Shown: positions 19,569 through 29,737, counted from the stretch's first letter. The stretch is 64,000 nt of DNA from an uncultured Marinobacter sp. (GCF_947488835.1 NZ_CANLBK010000001.1:1178001-1242000), one strand, 5' to 3'. Numbers and translations: made by a program. Notes: generated by a model from the letters alone, not told the origin.

Positions 19569-20233
19569 GATTTGTTCACTTCATCTTCCAGGTTGAGGGA
19601 TTTGACGGCATCACTCCAGCCGTCGATAACCACTTCAACCTGTCCGCGATTGGCTTCCATTTCCTGGGTAAAGCGGTCCCGGAAGGAAAGACCAATGTTA
19701 ACCCCTTCAACGATGACGTTTTCCATCATCCAGTTGCTGCCTTCATCCTTGCGGTACATGGAATAGGTAACTGAATGACGGTTTCCAGACGTAGTAATGA
19801 CTTCCATGGCTACCGACGCCCGGTTGTCGTCACCGGGGTTAATTGTAGCGCCCCGCACCTTGATTTCGAAATTGTCTGCGCTCATCAGCGCCTGCGCGTA
19901 GCTATCAAAAAGGCTGCGTTTGAACTTGACCACAAACTCGTTCCGCTGCTCAGGCGTTGCCTGGCGCGCATAGCGCCCCATTACACGGGCGGCAATCCGG
20001 CGAAAATCCACGAAGCCTTCCAGTTCATCCTCCATGTTCTGGTAAAAAGCTTCCGGATCGCTTTCATAGAGGCCACGCTCTTCATTGAGCTTGTTCACCA
20101 ATCGCTGCGTGTTTTCATCGACGTACTGTTGTAAATCGTCTTCCGGGCCGGCCTGCACCGATGCCACGCAAAACGCCATCAGTGTGACGGCGAGAAAAAA
20201 TCGCTGTGTTACGTGCTGTATTAAAACAGTCAT
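19565..20233 (-). CDS. mlaC: Periplasmic phospholipid carrier MlaC
   Basis: About 222 residues with a cleavable signal peptide (FFLAVTLMAFCVASVQA). The mature protein shows the MlaC/Ttg2D pattern, including VDFRRIAARVMGRYARQATP and the FRDRFTQEME block near the C-terminus. MlaC shuttles phospholipids across the periplasm between the MlaA-porin complex and MlaFEDB. I chose the ATG at 20233, which has an AGGAGA site seven bases upstream and starts the signal peptide; an upstream in-frame ATG at 20281 would overlap mlaD. Confidence 0.92.
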   Translation of the reverse strand: MTVLIQHVTQRFFLAVTLMAFCVASVQAGPEDDLQQYVDENTQRLVNKLNEERGLYESDPEAFYQNMEDELEGFVDFRRIAARVMGRYARQATPEQRNEFVVKFKRSLFDSYAQALMSADNFEIKVRGATINPGDDNRASVAMEVITTSGNRHSVTYSMYRKDEGSNWMMENVIVEGVNIGLSFRDRFTQEMEANRGQVEVVIDGWSDAVKSLNLEDEVNKS

Positions 20234-20264
20234 CTCGCTTCTCCTGTTCTGTCGCTCGACTGGC

Positions 20265-20714
20265 TTATTTGCCAGACGCAAAATTGCTGATCAGCCGCTC
20301 GATATTCATCGCCGACTGGGTGGAATAAAAGGTATCACCCGGCTGGAGCGAATCCATTTCGCCGCCTATGGATATATCAATATACTGCTCACCCAGCAGT
20401 CCGGATGTGCGTATTACTGCTGCGCTGTCTGCCGGAATATTGTCAACATCCCCATGAATGGACATAGCCACCCGCGCCTGGAAGGTTTCCTTGTTCAGGG
20501 TAATCGAATCGATACTGCCCACCGTTACACCCGCCATGGACACCCTGCCCCGGGGGGTAATCCCGCCGGTGTCGTTGAAGTCCGCGTAAATGGTATAGGT
20601 GCTTTTCGCCGATTTCGGGGACAATCCGCTTACCTGAAGTGCCAGAAACAGCAGCGCTGCCAAACCTGCCAACATAAACAGGCCAACTGTGATGTCCGTT
20701 GTTCTTTGTATCAT
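20265..20714 (-). CDS. mlaD: MCE-domain lipid-binding protein MlaD
   Basis: A 149-residue protein with one N-terminal membrane helix (TVGLFMLAGLAALLFLALQV) followed by a single MCE domain, seen in YTIYADFNDTGGITPRGRVS and LLGEQYIDISIGG. MlaD forms a hexameric ring on the periplasmic face of MlaFE and passes lipids to and from MlaC. It lies between mlaE and mlaC. Confidence 0.95.
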   Translation of the reverse strand: MIQRTTDITVGLFMLAGLAALLFLALQVSGLSPKSAKSTYTIYADFNDTGGITPRGRVSMAGVTVGSIDSITLNKETFQARVAMSIHGDVDNIPADSAAVIRTSGLLGEQYIDISIGGEMDSLQPGDTFYSTQSAMNIERLISNFASGK

Positions 20715-20748
20715 TACCGGCTCCCGGTGTTATCTCGTCAATCGTTGA

Positions 20749-21531
20749 TCAGAAGTTGCCGAACATTACGGCAGTCAGCACAAAATCCAGCCCCAAGACA
20801 GCCAGCGAGGAATACACCACAGTTTTGGTGGTAGCCGAGCTGATGCCTGCCGATGTGGGCACACAATCATAACCTTGGTAAACCGCAATCCAGGCACACA
20901 CAAAACCGAACACGACGCTTTTGATAATGCCATTCACGACGTCGTCCCAAAAGTCCACCGAAGCCTGCATGTTGCCCCAATATGAACCTTCAAAAACACC
21001 AAGCCATTCCACGCCCACCAGCATGCCCCCCCAGATACCCACCATGGAGAAAATAATGGCCAGTATCGGCATGGCGATAAAACCAGCCCAGAGCCTGGGG
21101 GCAATTACGCGACGCAAGGGATCTACCCCCATCATTTCCATGCTGGAAAGTTGTTCGGTTGCTTTCATCAATCCGATTTCAGCGGTTAACGCCGAACCTG
21201 CCCGCCCGGCGAACAGTAACGCTGTTACCACCGGCCCAAGCTCCCGCACCAGGGTAAGCGCGATCATTTGGCCGATAGCAGCCTCAGACCCAAAATCACT
21301 GAGTATGGTGTAACCCTGCAGCCCCAGCACCATGCCGATAAACAATCCGGACACTACAATGATTGCCAGCGACAGCACACCAACGGAGTACAGCTGTTTC
21401 ATTAACAGAGGGAAACCGGTTACCGGGCGCGGTACGCCTGACAACACCCCAGCCAAAAACCGGCCTGCACGCCCGATGGATATTACAACATCTGCCCCGC
21501 TACGCCCGAGGGAAGCGATTCTGTCGATCAA
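20749..21531 (-). CDS. mlaE: Lipid ABC transporter permease MlaE
   Basis: A 260-residue permease of the MlaE/YrbE family with about five or six hydrophobic helices. The conserved coupling region is [20 protein letters not shown] near residue 130, followed by [18 protein letters not shown]. It forms the membrane core of the MlaFEDB phospholipid transporter. The ATG overlaps the mlaF stop by 4 bp. Confidence 0.95.
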   Translation of the reverse strand: MIDRIASLGRSGADVVISIGRAGRFLAGVLSGVPRPVTGFPLLMKQLYSVGVLSLAIIVVSGLFIGMVLGLQGYTILSDFGSEAAIGQMIALTLVRELGPVVTALLFAGRAGSALTAEIGLMKATEQLSSMEMMGVDPLRRVIAPRLWAGFIAMPILAIIFSMVGIWGGMLVGVEWLGVFEGSYWGNMQASVDFWDDVVNGIIKSVVFGFVCAWIAVYQGYDCVPTSAGISSATTKTVVYSSLAVLGLDFVLTAVMFGNF

Positions 21532-22340
21532 GACACACCTCCCGCAACCCCAAAATCTTCGGCCGCAGCCGCAGAAGGATAATGAAAGGGCACAGGCCCA
21601 TCCGGATGGCCGTGCAAAAACTGCTGCACCTGTTCAGAAGGGTGATTTTTCAACTCCTCGGGAGAACCGGCGCCAATTACTTTCCCATCAGCAATAATGC
21701 AGGCGTAATGACAAATACTCAGAGATTCCTGAACGTCGTGTGAAACCAGAACACTGGTTAAGCCCATGGAGCTATTGAGATCACGAATCAGCTTCACCAG
21801 CACGCCCATACCAATAGGATCCTGACCGGCAAAAGGCTCGTCGTACATAATCAGCTCAGGATCCAGAGCAATGCTGCGCGCCAAAGCCACGCGCCGATTC
21901 ATACCTCCAGACAATTCCGAAGGCATGAGGTTCCGCGCGCCTCGTAGCCCAACCGCTTCCAGCTTCATTAATACTATGTCGTTAATCATGTCTTCCGGTA
22001 GCTTGGTGTGCACTCGCATCGGGAAGGCCACGTTCTCGAACACGCTCAAGTCCGTAAATAGAGCACCGCTCTGAAACAGCATGCCCATTTTCTCCCGAAA
22101 CGTATAAAGCTCTTTACGGCGAAGTTCAGGAATCGACTGCCCGTCGACAATGATATTGCCAGAGTCAGGCCGAAGCTGGCCGCCAATCAAGCGCAGCAAC
22201 GTGGTTTTACCTGTGCCACTTGGCCCCATAATGGCGGTAATCTTCCCGCGGGGAATGTCCAAAGTCACACCGCTAAAAATACGGCGGTCAGAACGTGAAA
22301 ACACAACGTCCTTCAATGTAATGTACGAGTCCAACCCCAT
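21528..22340 (-). CDS. mlaF: Lipid ABC transporter ATPase MlaF
   Basis: A 270-residue ABC ATPase. Walker A is GPSGTGKTT near residue 40, the signature is [15 protein letters not shown], Walker B is [13 protein letters not shown] and the H-loop is VLVSHD. The extended C-terminal tail, with its [12 protein letters not shown] segment, matches MlaF, where it contacts MlaB. It is the first gene of the mla-ibaG-murA-his run on the minus strand. Confidence 0.95.
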   Translation of the reverse strand: MGLDSYITLKDVVFSRSDRRIFSGVTLDIPRGKITAIMGPSGTGKTTLLRLIGGQLRPDSGNIIVDGQSIPELRRKELYTFREKMGMLFQSGALFTDLSVFENVAFPMRVHTKLPEDMINDIVLMKLEAVGLRGARNLMPSELSGGMNRRVALARSIALDPELIMYDEPFAGQDPIGMGVLVKLIRDLNSSMGLTSVLVSHDVQESLSICHYACIIADGKVIGAGSPEELKNHPSEQVQQFLHGHPDGPVPFHYPSAAAAEDFGVAGGVS

Positions 22341-22653
22341 ATTCCTTACCTTTCAGCCCATCGCTTTTAGCCTTCACCCTGCAGCCTTAAGCTCTCAACA
22401 CATAACGGTTATGGCTGCAGGGAGCGGCTACATTATGCCAAGGAGCCCTCAAGCTCAATCAATGCTTCCCAAAATGAATTGATAGCAATGATCAATTTTA
22501 CTGACCGCCCGGTTTAACTTGCGGTAACCAGACTGCTCTGCTCGCGGGAAATGTTATACTCCGCTAATCTGATCGCACCCTTCTATTTTCACATAGATAG
22601 CACCGGGTTTTTACATACATACGGTGCTAACGAAAAAGCAGGTTTTTCGCCCG
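22341..22653. other. Divergent intergenic region mlaF-kdsD
   Basis: A 313-bp gap between two large divergent operons. It holds a 10-bp inverted repeat, CCCTGCAGCC at 22377-22386 and GGCTGCAGGG at 22413-22422, with a smaller palindrome (ATAACGGTTAT) inside the loop, and the kdsD promoter at 22552-22560. An in-frame GTG at 22624 could extend KdsD by 10 residues. I find no open frame with family resemblance and no RNA gene. Confidence 0.6.
22552..22560 (+). promoter_or_regulatory. Extended -10 promoter for the kdsD operon
   Basis: TGTTATACT is an extended -10 element about 100 bases before kdsD. There is no clear -35 hexamer at the expected distance. It is the best candidate for driving kdsD-kdsC-lptC-lptA-lptB. 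Confidence 0.5.
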
Positions 22654-23634
22654 ATGACTGAAAAGAGAACATACGATTTCCGCACTCCCGCACTCCAGGC
22701 TATACGCATTGAGCGGGATGCCATCAGCGCCCTTGAACACCGCATTGATGATCATTTTAAACGTGCCTGCGAAGTCATCATGGCCTGCAAAGGCCGGGTT
22801 GTAGTGACCGGTATGGGAAAATCGGGCCACATAGGTCATAAGATTGCAGCCACACTGGCAAGCACCGGAACACCTTCGTTCTTTGTTCATCCCGGGGAGG
22901 CCAGCCACGGTGACATGGGTATGATTACCAGTCAGGACGTGGTTATTGCTATTTCGAACAGCGGCAATACCAGCGAAGTAGTTACCATTTTGCCACTGAT
23001 CAAACGCATGGGCGCTCCGTTAATCAGCATGACTGGCAACCCAACATCCACTTTGGCAAAAGAAGCAGTGGCGAATCTGGATGTCAGTGTTGAAACAGAG
23101 GCTTGCCCACTTGGCCTGGCGCCCACCTCCAGCACCACCGCCACGTTAGTCATGGGCGATGCGCTGGCTGTTGCCTTGCTGGAAGCCCGGGGCTTCAGTG
23201 CAGAGGACTTCGCTTTCTCCCATCCCGGTGGCAGCCTGGGCCGCAAGCTCCTGCTACGGGTATCGGACATCATGCACACTGGTGACCGCATCCCTATCGT
23301 GGATGAAGACACCACATTGAGCGGGGCCCTGCTGGAGATATCCCGGAAGGGGCTGGGCATGACTACGGTGGTAAACGCTAGCGGCACTATGACCGGCATC
23401 TTCACAGACGGAGACCTCCGCCGCACCCTCGACAAGTCCATTGATGTACACACAACCCCGATACGGGACGTGATGACACGCAACGGCAGAACCATTCAGC
23501 CGGACCAGCTTGCTGCAGAAGCGCTGAACGTGATGGAAGGCCTTAAGATCAGTGCGCTGCCAGTAACTGATGTTGACGGCGCCCTGGTCGGAGCCATCAA
23601 TATGCACGACCTGTTACGCGCCGGTGTTATTTAA
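22654..23634 (+). CDS. kdsD: Arabinose-5-phosphate isomerase
   Basis: About 326 residues (E. coli KdsD has 328). An SIS domain (residues 30-180) carries VVVTGMGKSGHIGHKIAATL, AISNSGNTSEV and FSHPGGSLGR, followed by two CBS domains. It converts ribulose 5-phosphate to arabinose 5-phosphate for Kdo synthesis. The ATG at 22654 gives the family length; the upstream GTG at 22624 adds residues not seen in relatives. Confidence 0.95.
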   Translation: MTEKRTYDFRTPALQAIRIERDAISALEHRIDDHFKRACEVIMACKGRVVVTGMGKSGHIGHKIAATLASTGTPSFFVHPGEASHGDMGMITSQDVVIAISNSGNTSEVVTILPLIKRMGAPLISMTGNPTSTLAKEAVANLDVSVETEACPLGLAPTSSTTATLVMGDALAVALLEARGFSAEDFAFSHPGGSLGRKLLLRVSDIMHTGDRIPIVDEDTTLSGALLEISRKGLGMTTVVNASGTMTGIFTDGDLRRTLDKSIDVHTTPIRDVMTRNGRTIQPDQLAAEALNVMEGLKISALPVTDVDGALVGAINMHDLLRAGVI

Positions 23635-23677
23635 AGCCAGCTCAGAAACGAATTTAAGAGCAAGCACACAAGGCATC

Positions 23678-24244
23678 ATGATGAAAGAACTGCAAAGCCC
23701 ACTGCAAAAGCTCTGGCCGGAATCCCTTCTGAGGAAGGCTGCTGGCATCAAGCTTATTGCCCTGGATGTTGATGGCATCATGAGTGATGGCAAAATCTAC
23801 TTCAGTGCCAACGGCGATGAACTCAAAGGGTTCAATATTCTGGATGGACTGGGGCTGAAGCAGCTCATGACTGCCGGAATCACTGTCGCCGTCATTACCG
23901 GGCGCACTTCGCCACTGACTGAAAAACGCATGCACGATCTGAAAATCCCGCACCTGATGCAAGGTCGTGAGGACAAAAAGATCGCACTTCAAGAGTTAGT
24001 CAGCACGCTGAACATAGAACCAGAAGCTATCGCCTACATGGGCGACGACCTGCCCGATTTACCCGCCATCCGTTATGCGGGTTTTGGTGTAACAGTGCCC
24101 AACGGGTACTGGCTGGTAAAAGAGCATGCTGATTACTGCACCCAGGCTGCAGGAGGCCACGGCGCCGTAAGGGAGCTGTGCGATCTGCTACTGACCGCCG
24201 GGGGGCACTTGAACGCCACACTGACCCCTTACCTGGAGTCATAA
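23678..24244 (+). CDS. kdsC: Kdo-8-phosphate phosphatase
   Basis: About 188 residues, C0-type HAD phosphatase. Motif I is LDVDGIMSDG near residue 26, the motif II region is VAVITGRTS, and motifs III/IV include YMGDDLPDLPA. It removes phosphate from Kdo-8-P to yield Kdo for LPS. Two consecutive ATGs (23678, 23681) are possible starts, with AAGG just upstream. The same frame is open back to 23570 inside kdsD, but that part has no family match. It follows kdsD by 43 bp. Confidence 0.95.
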   Translation: MMKELQSPLQKLWPESLLRKAAGIKLIALDVDGIMSDGKIYFSANGDELKGFNILDGLGLKQLMTAGITVAVITGRTSPLTEKRMHDLKIPHLMQGREDKKIALQELVSTLNIEPEAIAYMGDDLPDLPAIRYAGFGVTVPNGYWLVKEHADYCTQAAGGHGAVRELCDLLLTAGGHLNATLTPYLES

Positions 24245-24246
24245 CA

Positions 24247-24867
24247 ATGGAGGAGAGCGCAAAAAGCAGCTTGCTCTCAAAACTGGCCTTGGCAAACAGG
24301 CCCCGGCTGCGCATGCTGGGGCTGGCAATAACCATTGCAGCCACTGCTTTTTTACTATGGCAAGGCGACGAGCCCCCACTCAGCAGCTACAGCGATGCCA
24401 GGCAGCTCCGCGGCGAATCAGAGCCTGACGGATTCGTTATTAACGGCAGCTACACCTCTTACGATGAGAACGGGCAGCGCAAAATCGTATTCACCAGCCC
24501 GCGGATCGAACAGTTCGAAGAAGGCAACCTTGCCGCTATGGAGTCGCCCAGCGCCGAACTGTTTGGCGCAACCGGAGAAGGCCCGTGGCTTCTGAATGCC
24601 GAGAATGGCACCCTGCGCCAGAACGATGACCTGCTTTATATTTCCGGAAACGTTCGTGTCGTACGAACGATTGGGGAACGGGAGGCAACGCTTAATACTG
24701 AAAGCCTCACCCTGGATAACAAACAGGGCATGGTTTATACCGATGACCCGGTTAAAATCACCGACACCCTTGGCACCACTCAGGCCAAAGGCATGAAAGC
24801 GTGGATCGACGAGCGCATTCTGGAACTGAACTCCCAGGTAGAAGGACGCTATGAAACCGTTAAATAA
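24247..24867 (+). CDS. lptC: LPS export protein LptC
   Basis: About 206 residues. One N-terminal membrane helix (RMLGLAITIAATAFLLW) anchors a periplasmic OstA/LptC beta-jellyroll with typical strands such as GFVINGSYTSYDENG and LLYISGNVRV. LptC receives LPS from LptB2FG and passes it to LptA. The ATG at 24247 lies two bases after the kdsC stop, with GGAG upstream. Its 3' end overlaps lptA by 17 bp. Confidence 0.92.
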   Translation: MEESAKSSLLSKLALANRPRLRMLGLAITIAATAFLLWQGDEPPLSSYSDARQLRGESEPDGFVINGSYTSYDENGQRKIVFTSPRIEQFEEGNLAAMESPSAELFGATGEGPWLLNAENGTLRQNDDLLYISGNVRVVRTIGEREATLNTESLTLDNKQGMVYTDDPVKITDTLGTTQAKGMKAWIDERILELNSQVEGRYETVK

Positions 24868-25387
24868 AGCCCTGCGCAGGCTTCTGACCACCGCCGTGGC
24901 AGCAGGCCTTATGAACTCAGCGATGGCCTTTGATCTTGATTCTGATCAGCCCATCACCGTGAGCGCCGACAGCGCTCGCCTTGACGACGGCAAAGGCATT
25001 GCCACCTACACAGGTGCCGTTGAGCTGACTCAGGGAAAAACCCGGCTGTCCGCAGAGCGTGTGGTTCTCTACCGCAGTGCCGAAGGTCTGAACCGCATCG
25101 AGGCCAGTGGTTCCCCTGCCCGCTATCAGCAGCCAGTAACCAGCGGTGACGGTAAAACGGATGCTCAAGCCAAAAACATAACCTGGTCTGCCACGGACAA
25201 ACAGCTCACCTTTGAACGGGAAGCCGTCATTGAGCAGAATGGCAACGTGTTTCGTGGCGACATTATTCACTACGATACTGAGCAACGAGTGGTTACGGCA
25301 GAAGGCGGCGAGGATACCGGAGCTGGCCCTGGGCGGGTCGAGATGGTTATCCAGCCCCGAGGCAACAGCACAGACTCCACCCAATAA
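24851..25387 (+). CDS. lptA: LPS periplasmic bridge protein LptA
   Basis: A 178-residue exported protein. The signal peptide ends NSAMA. The mature OstA domain carries QPITVSADSARLDDGKGIAT and VELTQGKTRLSAERVVLY. LptA monomers stack into the periplasmic bridge that carries LPS from LptC to LptD. It overlaps lptC and is followed by lptB after 27 bp. Confidence 0.95.
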   Translation: MKPLNKALRRLLTTAVAAGLMNSAMAFDLDSDQPITVSADSARLDDGKGIATYTGAVELTQGKTRLSAERVVLYRSAEGLNRIEASGSPARYQQPVTSGDGKTDAQAKNITWSATDKQLTFEREAVIEQNGNVFRGDIIHYDTEQRVVTAEGGEDTGAGPGRVEMVIQPRGNSTDSTQ

Positions 25388-25414
25388 CAGCTGATTACAG
25401 TAGACAGGAATCCG

Positions 25415-26140
25415 ATGGCAGTTCTCAGAGCGAGTAACCTGGCAAAAAGCTATAAGCAGAAAAAAGTAGTCATCGATGTATCGCTGGAAATTCGCAGCGG
25501 CGAAATTGTTGGCCTGCTCGGGCCCAACGGAGCTGGCAAAACTACCTGTTTCTACATGATTGTCGGGCTGGTTAACGCGGATAATGGCCGTATCACTATC
25601 GACAGTCAGGACATCACCCCCCTGCCCATGCATGGCCGGGCGCGCAAAGGCATTGGGTACCTGCCCCAGGAGGCGTCTGTATTCCGCAAGCTGTCAGTGC
25701 GGGACAACATCATGGCGATTCTTGAAACCCGCAAAGGTCTGAGCCGAGCCGAGCGCCTGAGCAAGGTTGAACAGTTGCTGGAAGAGTTCCACATTACTCA
25801 CATTCGTGACAGCCTGGGGATGGCCCTTTCCGGCGGCGAACGACGTCGGGTAGAAATAGCACGCGCTCTGGCCATGGAGCCTGCCTTTATCCTGCTGGAT
25901 GAACCCTTTGCCGGCGTAGACCCCATTTCCGTCAGCGATATCAAACAGATTATTCGCCACCTCAGGGACAAGGGCATTGGTGTGCTGATCACCGATCACA
26001 ACGTGCGCGAAACTCTGGATATCTGCGAGAACGCATACATCGTTTCCGGCGGGCACATAATAGCTTCCGGTAATGCCGAAACCATCCTTGCCAACCAGCA
26101 GGTAAAGGAAGTTTATCTTGGCAATGAGTTCCGGCTGTAA
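25415..26140 (+). CDS. lptB: LPS export ABC ATPase LptB
   Basis: A 241-residue ABC ATPase. Walker A is [14 protein letters not shown] near residue 36, the LptB-typical Q-loop region is [15 protein letters not shown], the signature is [15 protein letters not shown], Walker B is [13 protein letters not shown] and the H-loop is [13 protein letters not shown]. It powers LPS extraction with LptFG. It closes the kdsD-kdsC-lptCAB run, with rpoN following 180 bp later. Confidence 0.97.
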   Translation: MAVLRASNLAKSYKQKKVVIDVSLEIRSGEIVGLLGPNGAGKTTCFYMIVGLVNADNGRITIDSQDITPLPMHGRARKGIGYLPQEASVFRKLSVRDNIMAILETRKGLSRAERLSKVEQLLEEFHITHIRDSLGMALSGGERRRVEIARALAMEPAFILLDEPFAGVDPISVSDIKQIIRHLRDKGIGVLITDHNVRETLDICENAYIVSGGHIIASGNAETILANQQVKEVYLGNEFRL

Positions 26141-26314
26141 GCGTTGTTTTCAGCATGGCGGCGCGCCCGCTCGATTGTGTTGCCGACCCGGAGCAAGTAA
26201 ACTCGGCAGAGAACTTGCTAGGATAATCTTTTTTGGCGGCAAGTAGCCGTGAAACAAAGAATTTTTAGCCGAAGCAAGAAATTCAGATCGGGTATAAGTG
26301 ACGGATCCTGAGCG

Positions 26315-27850
26315 ATGGTTATGAAAGCCTCATTACAATTAAAGCTGGGTCAGAGCCTGACTATGACGCCCCAGCTGCAACAGGCGATCAGGCTTTTACA
26401 GTTATCAACCCTCGACCTCCAGCAGGAAATCCAGCAAGCACTGGAATCCAATCCCTTGCTGGAATCCCAGGATGACGACGATCAGATTGATGCGCCTGCT
26501 GCGGATAGCGAGCAGAGCCACGACGACACTTCGAACCTTAACAGTTCAGAGACAGCCTCCGATTCGTCCAGTTCTGATTGGGATGAAAGCGAAAACGGGC
26601 CAGACTGGCAAACTGAAAACGAAATCCCTGACACAATCCCGGACGACCTTCCCGTCGATACCGCGTGGGACGATATCTATCAGTCCGCCCCTGCTCCTGC
26701 AGCACGCAACGAAGACGAAAGCGACCACGATTTCGAGACCCGCAACTCCCCAAGTGAAACCCTTAGGGACCATCTTGAGTGGCAGTTGAACCTTACGCCC
26801 ATGACGGAACGGGACCAGGCTATTGCGCACGCGCTTATGGACGCAGTAGACGAGCAAGGCTACCTCACAAGCCCCCTGGAAGAGATATACAGCGGCCTGA
26901 CGAACGATTCCGATGACGACCCTCTGGAGATGGACGAAGTAGAGGCCGTGTTACGCCGACTGCAGTTCTTCGACCCTCCCGGGGTGTTTGCCCGAGATCT
27001 CCAGGACTGCCTGCTTATCCAGCTAAATCAGTTGCCACCGGAAACACCCTGGCTTGCTCAGGCACGGTTGGTGATCACACATTATATAAACCTGCTGGGC
27101 AACCGTGACTACGCCCAGCTACTTCGCCGCAGTCGCCTTAAAGAAGACCAGCTGCGCGATGTGCTGGCACTGATTACCAGCCTCAACCCGCGCCCGGGAG
27201 ACATCATTGATCGCACCGAGCCGGACTACGTTATTCCCGATGTAATCGTGCGCAAACACAATGACCGCTGGCGTGTTGAACTGAATCCTGAAATTGCGCC
27301 GCGCATACGCGTGAATGCGAGCTATGCTTCATTAATAAAGCGGGCGGATAGCAGCGCAGACAACACCTACCTGCGCGACCAGCTTCAGGAGGCAAAGTGG
27401 TTCATCAAGAGCCTGCAAAGCCGAAACGAAACGCTGCTAAAAGTTGCAACCAGGATTGTTGAATACCAACAGGGTTTTCTGGACCATGGCGAAGAGGCGA
27501 TGAAGCCGCTGATTCTTTCGGATATCGCCCAGCTTGTGGAAATGCACGAATCCACCATTTCCCGTGTGACCACGCAAAAATACATGCACACACCTCGGGG
27601 CGTGTTTGAACTTAAATATTTTTTCTCCAGCCATGTCAGCACCGACGAAGGCGGAGAGTGCTCATCAACGGCTATTCGAGCAATGATCAAAAAACTGATT
27701 GCAGCAGAAACACCGAAAAAGCCGTTGAGTGATAACAAGATTGCAGCCATGCTGGGAGAAGAAGGGATCAAAGTGGCGCGACGCACGGTTGCAAAATACC
27801 GCGAGGCCATGAACATTCCGCCCTCAAACGAACGCAAGCGGCTGGTTTAA
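26315..27850 (+). CDS. rpoN: RNA polymerase sigma-54 factor
   Basis: A 511-residue sigma-54. Region I is the Gln/Leu-rich N-terminus ([20 protein letters not shown]), which contacts AAA+ activators. Region II is a long acidic stretch (residues 50-140) rich in Asp, Glu and Ser. The core-binding and HTH regions follow, and the RpoN box [10 protein letters not shown] is near the C-terminus. An alternative ATG at 26321 would match most relatives ([11 protein letters not shown]). The hpf-ptsN-rapZ-ptsO genes after it are the conserved rpoN neighbourhood. Confidence 0.97.
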   Translation: MVMKASLQLKLGQSLTMTPQLQQAIRLLQLSTLDLQQEIQQALESNPLLESQDDDDQIDAPAADSEQSHDDTSNLNSSETASDSSSSDWDESENGPDWQTENEIPDTIPDDLPVDTAWDDIYQSAPAPAARNEDESDHDFETRNSPSETLRDHLEWQLNLTPMTERDQAIAHALMDAVDEQGYLTSPLEEIYSGLTNDSDDDPLEMDEVEAVLRRLQFFDPPGVFARDLQDCLLIQLNQLPPETPWLAQARLVITHYINLLGNRDYAQLLRRSRLKEDQLRDVLALITSLNPRPGDIIDRTEPDYVIPDVIVRKHNDRWRVELNPEIAPRIRVNASYASLIKRADSSADNTYLRDQLQEAKWFIKSLQSRNETLLKVATRIVEYQQGFLDHGEEAMKPLILSDIAQLVEMHESTISRVTTQKYMHTPRGVFELKYFFSSHVSTDEGGECSSTAIRAMIKKLIAAETPKKPLSDNKIAAMLGEEGIKVARRTVAKYREAMNIPPSNERKRLV

Positions 27851-27953
27851 ATCTGGCGCGTCGAACAGTTTCAAGTGGTTTTCGCTGGTGCAGCCATGCG
27901 CCAGCACTCAGACCGGCTCCCAGAGCCGGAAAGAATGACAACAGGAGACGTCT

Positions 27954-28262
27954 ATGCAACTCAACATTTCAGGCCGTCACGTAGAGCTGACTCCCGCTTT
28001 GAAAGACTATGTAGCCGAGAAGTTTGAACGACTCGAGCGGCACTTCGACCACATCAGTAACTGCCAGGTAACACTGGAAGTCGAGAAGGTTCGGCAGATT
28101 GCAGATGCGACGCTCCACGTGGTTGGTGGTGAGATTCACGCAAAGGCGGAAAACGAGGACATGTATGCAGCCATCGACGGGCTCGTCGACAAGCTTGATC
28201 GACAGATCCTCAAGCACAAAGAAAAGAATGTAGACAGGATGCAGGGACACACCGCCCGCTAG
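27954..28262 (+). CDS. hpf: Ribosome hibernation promoting factor, short form
   Basis: A 102-residue HPF/YfiA-family protein (MQLNISGRHVELTPALKDYV) with the beta-alpha fold that binds the 30S decoding centre and promotes 100S dimers in stationary phase. It has no long C-terminal dimerisation domain, so it is the short form. An AGGAGA site lies before the ATG. A hairpin with a U tract follows directly. Confidence 0.95.
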   Translation: MQLNISGRHVELTPALKDYVAEKFERLERHFDHISNCQVTLEVEKVRQIADATLHVVGGEIHAKAENEDMYAAIDGLVDKLDRQILKHKEKNVDRMQGHTAR

Positions 28263-28291
28263 GCGAGTGTTTTCAGGCATGTCATCTAATC

Positions 28292-28326
28292 AAGCTGCGG
28301 CGCGGTCTACGCGTCGCAGCTTTTTT
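28292..28326 (+). terminator. Intercistronic terminator or attenuator between hpf and ptsN
   Basis: An 8-bp stem, AAGCTGCG at 28292-28299 and CGCAGCTT at 28315-28322, extended inside by partial pairing. The T tract (28321-28326) overlaps the 3' end of the stem. It ends 20 bp before the ptsN ATG, so complete termination would leave ptsN needing a promoter inside hpf; partial read-through is more likely. Confidence 0.7.
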
Positions 28327-28346
28327 CACGGAAGCGCGGTCGATTC

Positions 28347-28817
28347 ATGAGCGACACATCCCTGACAATAGACAACATCCTTGTGCCGGAGCTGACCCTG
28401 TGCAATGTGCCCGCATCAAGCAAAAAGCGAGTGCTGGAGACCATTGCCGAGCAGATTCACGAGCACAATGATTCGGTCAACGAAAGTCAGATCTTCAACA
28501 ATCTGATTGCCCGAGAGCGGCTCGGGAGCACTGGAATAGGCCAGGGGATAGCCATTCCCCATTGCCGTCTCGAAGGCCTCGAGCAGGTTATCGGCGTGCT
28601 GATGACCCTGGAAGAAGCCGTCGAATTTGATGCAATAGACAACCAGCCGGTGGACCTTTTGTTTGCACTGATCGTGCCCAAAGAAGCCACCAGCGAGCAT
28701 CTTGAGCTGCTGAGCCAACTCGCCGAGAAATTTAACGAGCGCTCATTCTGCGACGCTCTCAGGCAGTGCGAAGATGCGCACACACTTTTCCAACGCATGA
28801 CAGCCACAAGTGGCTGA
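28347..28817 (+). CDS. ptsN: Nitrogen PTS enzyme IIA
   Basis: A 156-residue EIIA-Ntr. The phosphorylated histidine is His72 in GIAIPHCRLEG. EIIA-Ntr receives phosphate from NPr (ptsO, 0.9 kb downstream) and regulates potassium and nitrogen responses rather than sugar uptake. It lies in the conserved hpf-ptsN-rapZ-ptsO order. Confidence 0.96.
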   Translation: MSDTSLTIDNILVPELTLCNVPASSKKRVLETIAEQIHEHNDSVNESQIFNNLIARERLGSTGIGQGIAIPHCRLEGLEQVIGVLMTLEEAVEFDAIDNQPVDLLFALIVPKEATSEHLELLSQLAEKFNERSFCDALRQCEDAHTLFQRMTATSG

Positions 28818-28846
28818 TATCTACCCCGGCAACAGGTTATTTCACT

Positions 28847-29731
28847 ATGAAGCTGATCATCGTCAGTGGCCGGTCAGGTTCCGGCAAGAGTACCGCTCTG
28901 CACGTACTGGAAGACCTGGGATACTACTGCATTGATAACCTGCCTATCGGGCTTTTGTTTCCCCTGACACGGGAAGCGGCAAACCAGACGGCGCCGGGCA
29001 GGCTCGACAAAATGGCCGTCAGCATTGATGCCCGAAACCTCTCGGGTGAGCTGGCCAATTTCGAGGAGATCCATCGCAAGCTCCGCAGAGATGAGATCCA
29101 GGTTGAAGTGATCTACCTGGATGCTGATGACCAGTCTCTCCTTCAACGGTTTCACGCCACCCGGCGCAAGCACCCCCTGAGCGATGACAAAACGTCTCTG
29201 AGAGAAGCCATCAGCAACGAAAAAGAACTGCTTGAACCTCTCTCAAAGCTCGCAGATTTGCACATCAACACCAAAGGGCTGTCGATGTATGAGTTGCGGG
29301 ATATGGTGAAGCAACGGGTTGCCGGCCGCAAAGATCAGGAACTTGCGCTGCTGTTCCAGTCTTTCGGATTCAAACACGGTGTACCACTGGACTCTGATTA
29401 TGTCTTCGATGTGCGCTGCCTGCCCAATCCCTACTGGGATCACAGCCTGCGCAAGTTTACCGGCCTCGATCAGCCCGTTATCGAGTTTCTTGAGGCCGAG
29501 CCTGCCAGCACCAAAATGGTTAACGATTTGATCGGGTTTCTGGAGAGCTGGATTCCGTCCTTTGCAGACAGCAACCGTAGTTACATGACCATCTCCATTG
29601 GCTGCACCGGCGGCCAGCACCGCTCAGTGTATATCTGCGAACAGCTGGGGCGGCACTTCCGCGAAACCTGCAGCAATGTGCAGGTACGCCATGCGGAGCT
29701 GCCTCACCTGCAGGCCCGGAAAGAGGTCTGA
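28847..29731 (+). CDS. rapZ: RNase adapter protein RapZ
   Basis: About 294 residues. Walker A is GRSGSGKST near residue 8, the Walker B region is VEVIYLDADD, and the conserved C-terminal RNA-binding part includes FDVRCLPNPYW and CTGGQHRSVYI. RapZ delivers the sRNA GlmZ to RNase E and senses glucosamine-6-phosphate in enterics; its target here is unknown. I chose the ATG at 28847; the same frame is open upstream into ptsN but without family similarity. Confidence 0.94.
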   Translation: MKLIIVSGRSGSGKSTALHVLEDLGYYCIDNLPIGLLFPLTREAANQTAPGRLDKMAVSIDARNLSGELANFEEIHRKLRRDEIQVEVIYLDADDQSLLQRFHATRRKHPLSDDKTSLREAISNEKELLEPLSKLADLHINTKGLSMYELRDMVKQRVAGRKDQELALLFQSFGFKHGVPLDSDYVFDVRCLPNPYWDHSLRKFTGLDQPVIEFLEAEPASTKMVNDLIGFLESWIPSFADSNRSYMTISIGCTGGQHRSVYICEQLGRHFRETCSNVQVRHAELPHLQARKEV

Positions 29732-29737
29732 TCCGCT

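Noticed and set aside
26141..26314. Possible promoter or leader RNA before rpoN
   Set aside because: GGATAAT around 26221-26227 resembles a -10, but no -35 matches at normal spacing and no stable long hairpin is evident, so I do not list it.
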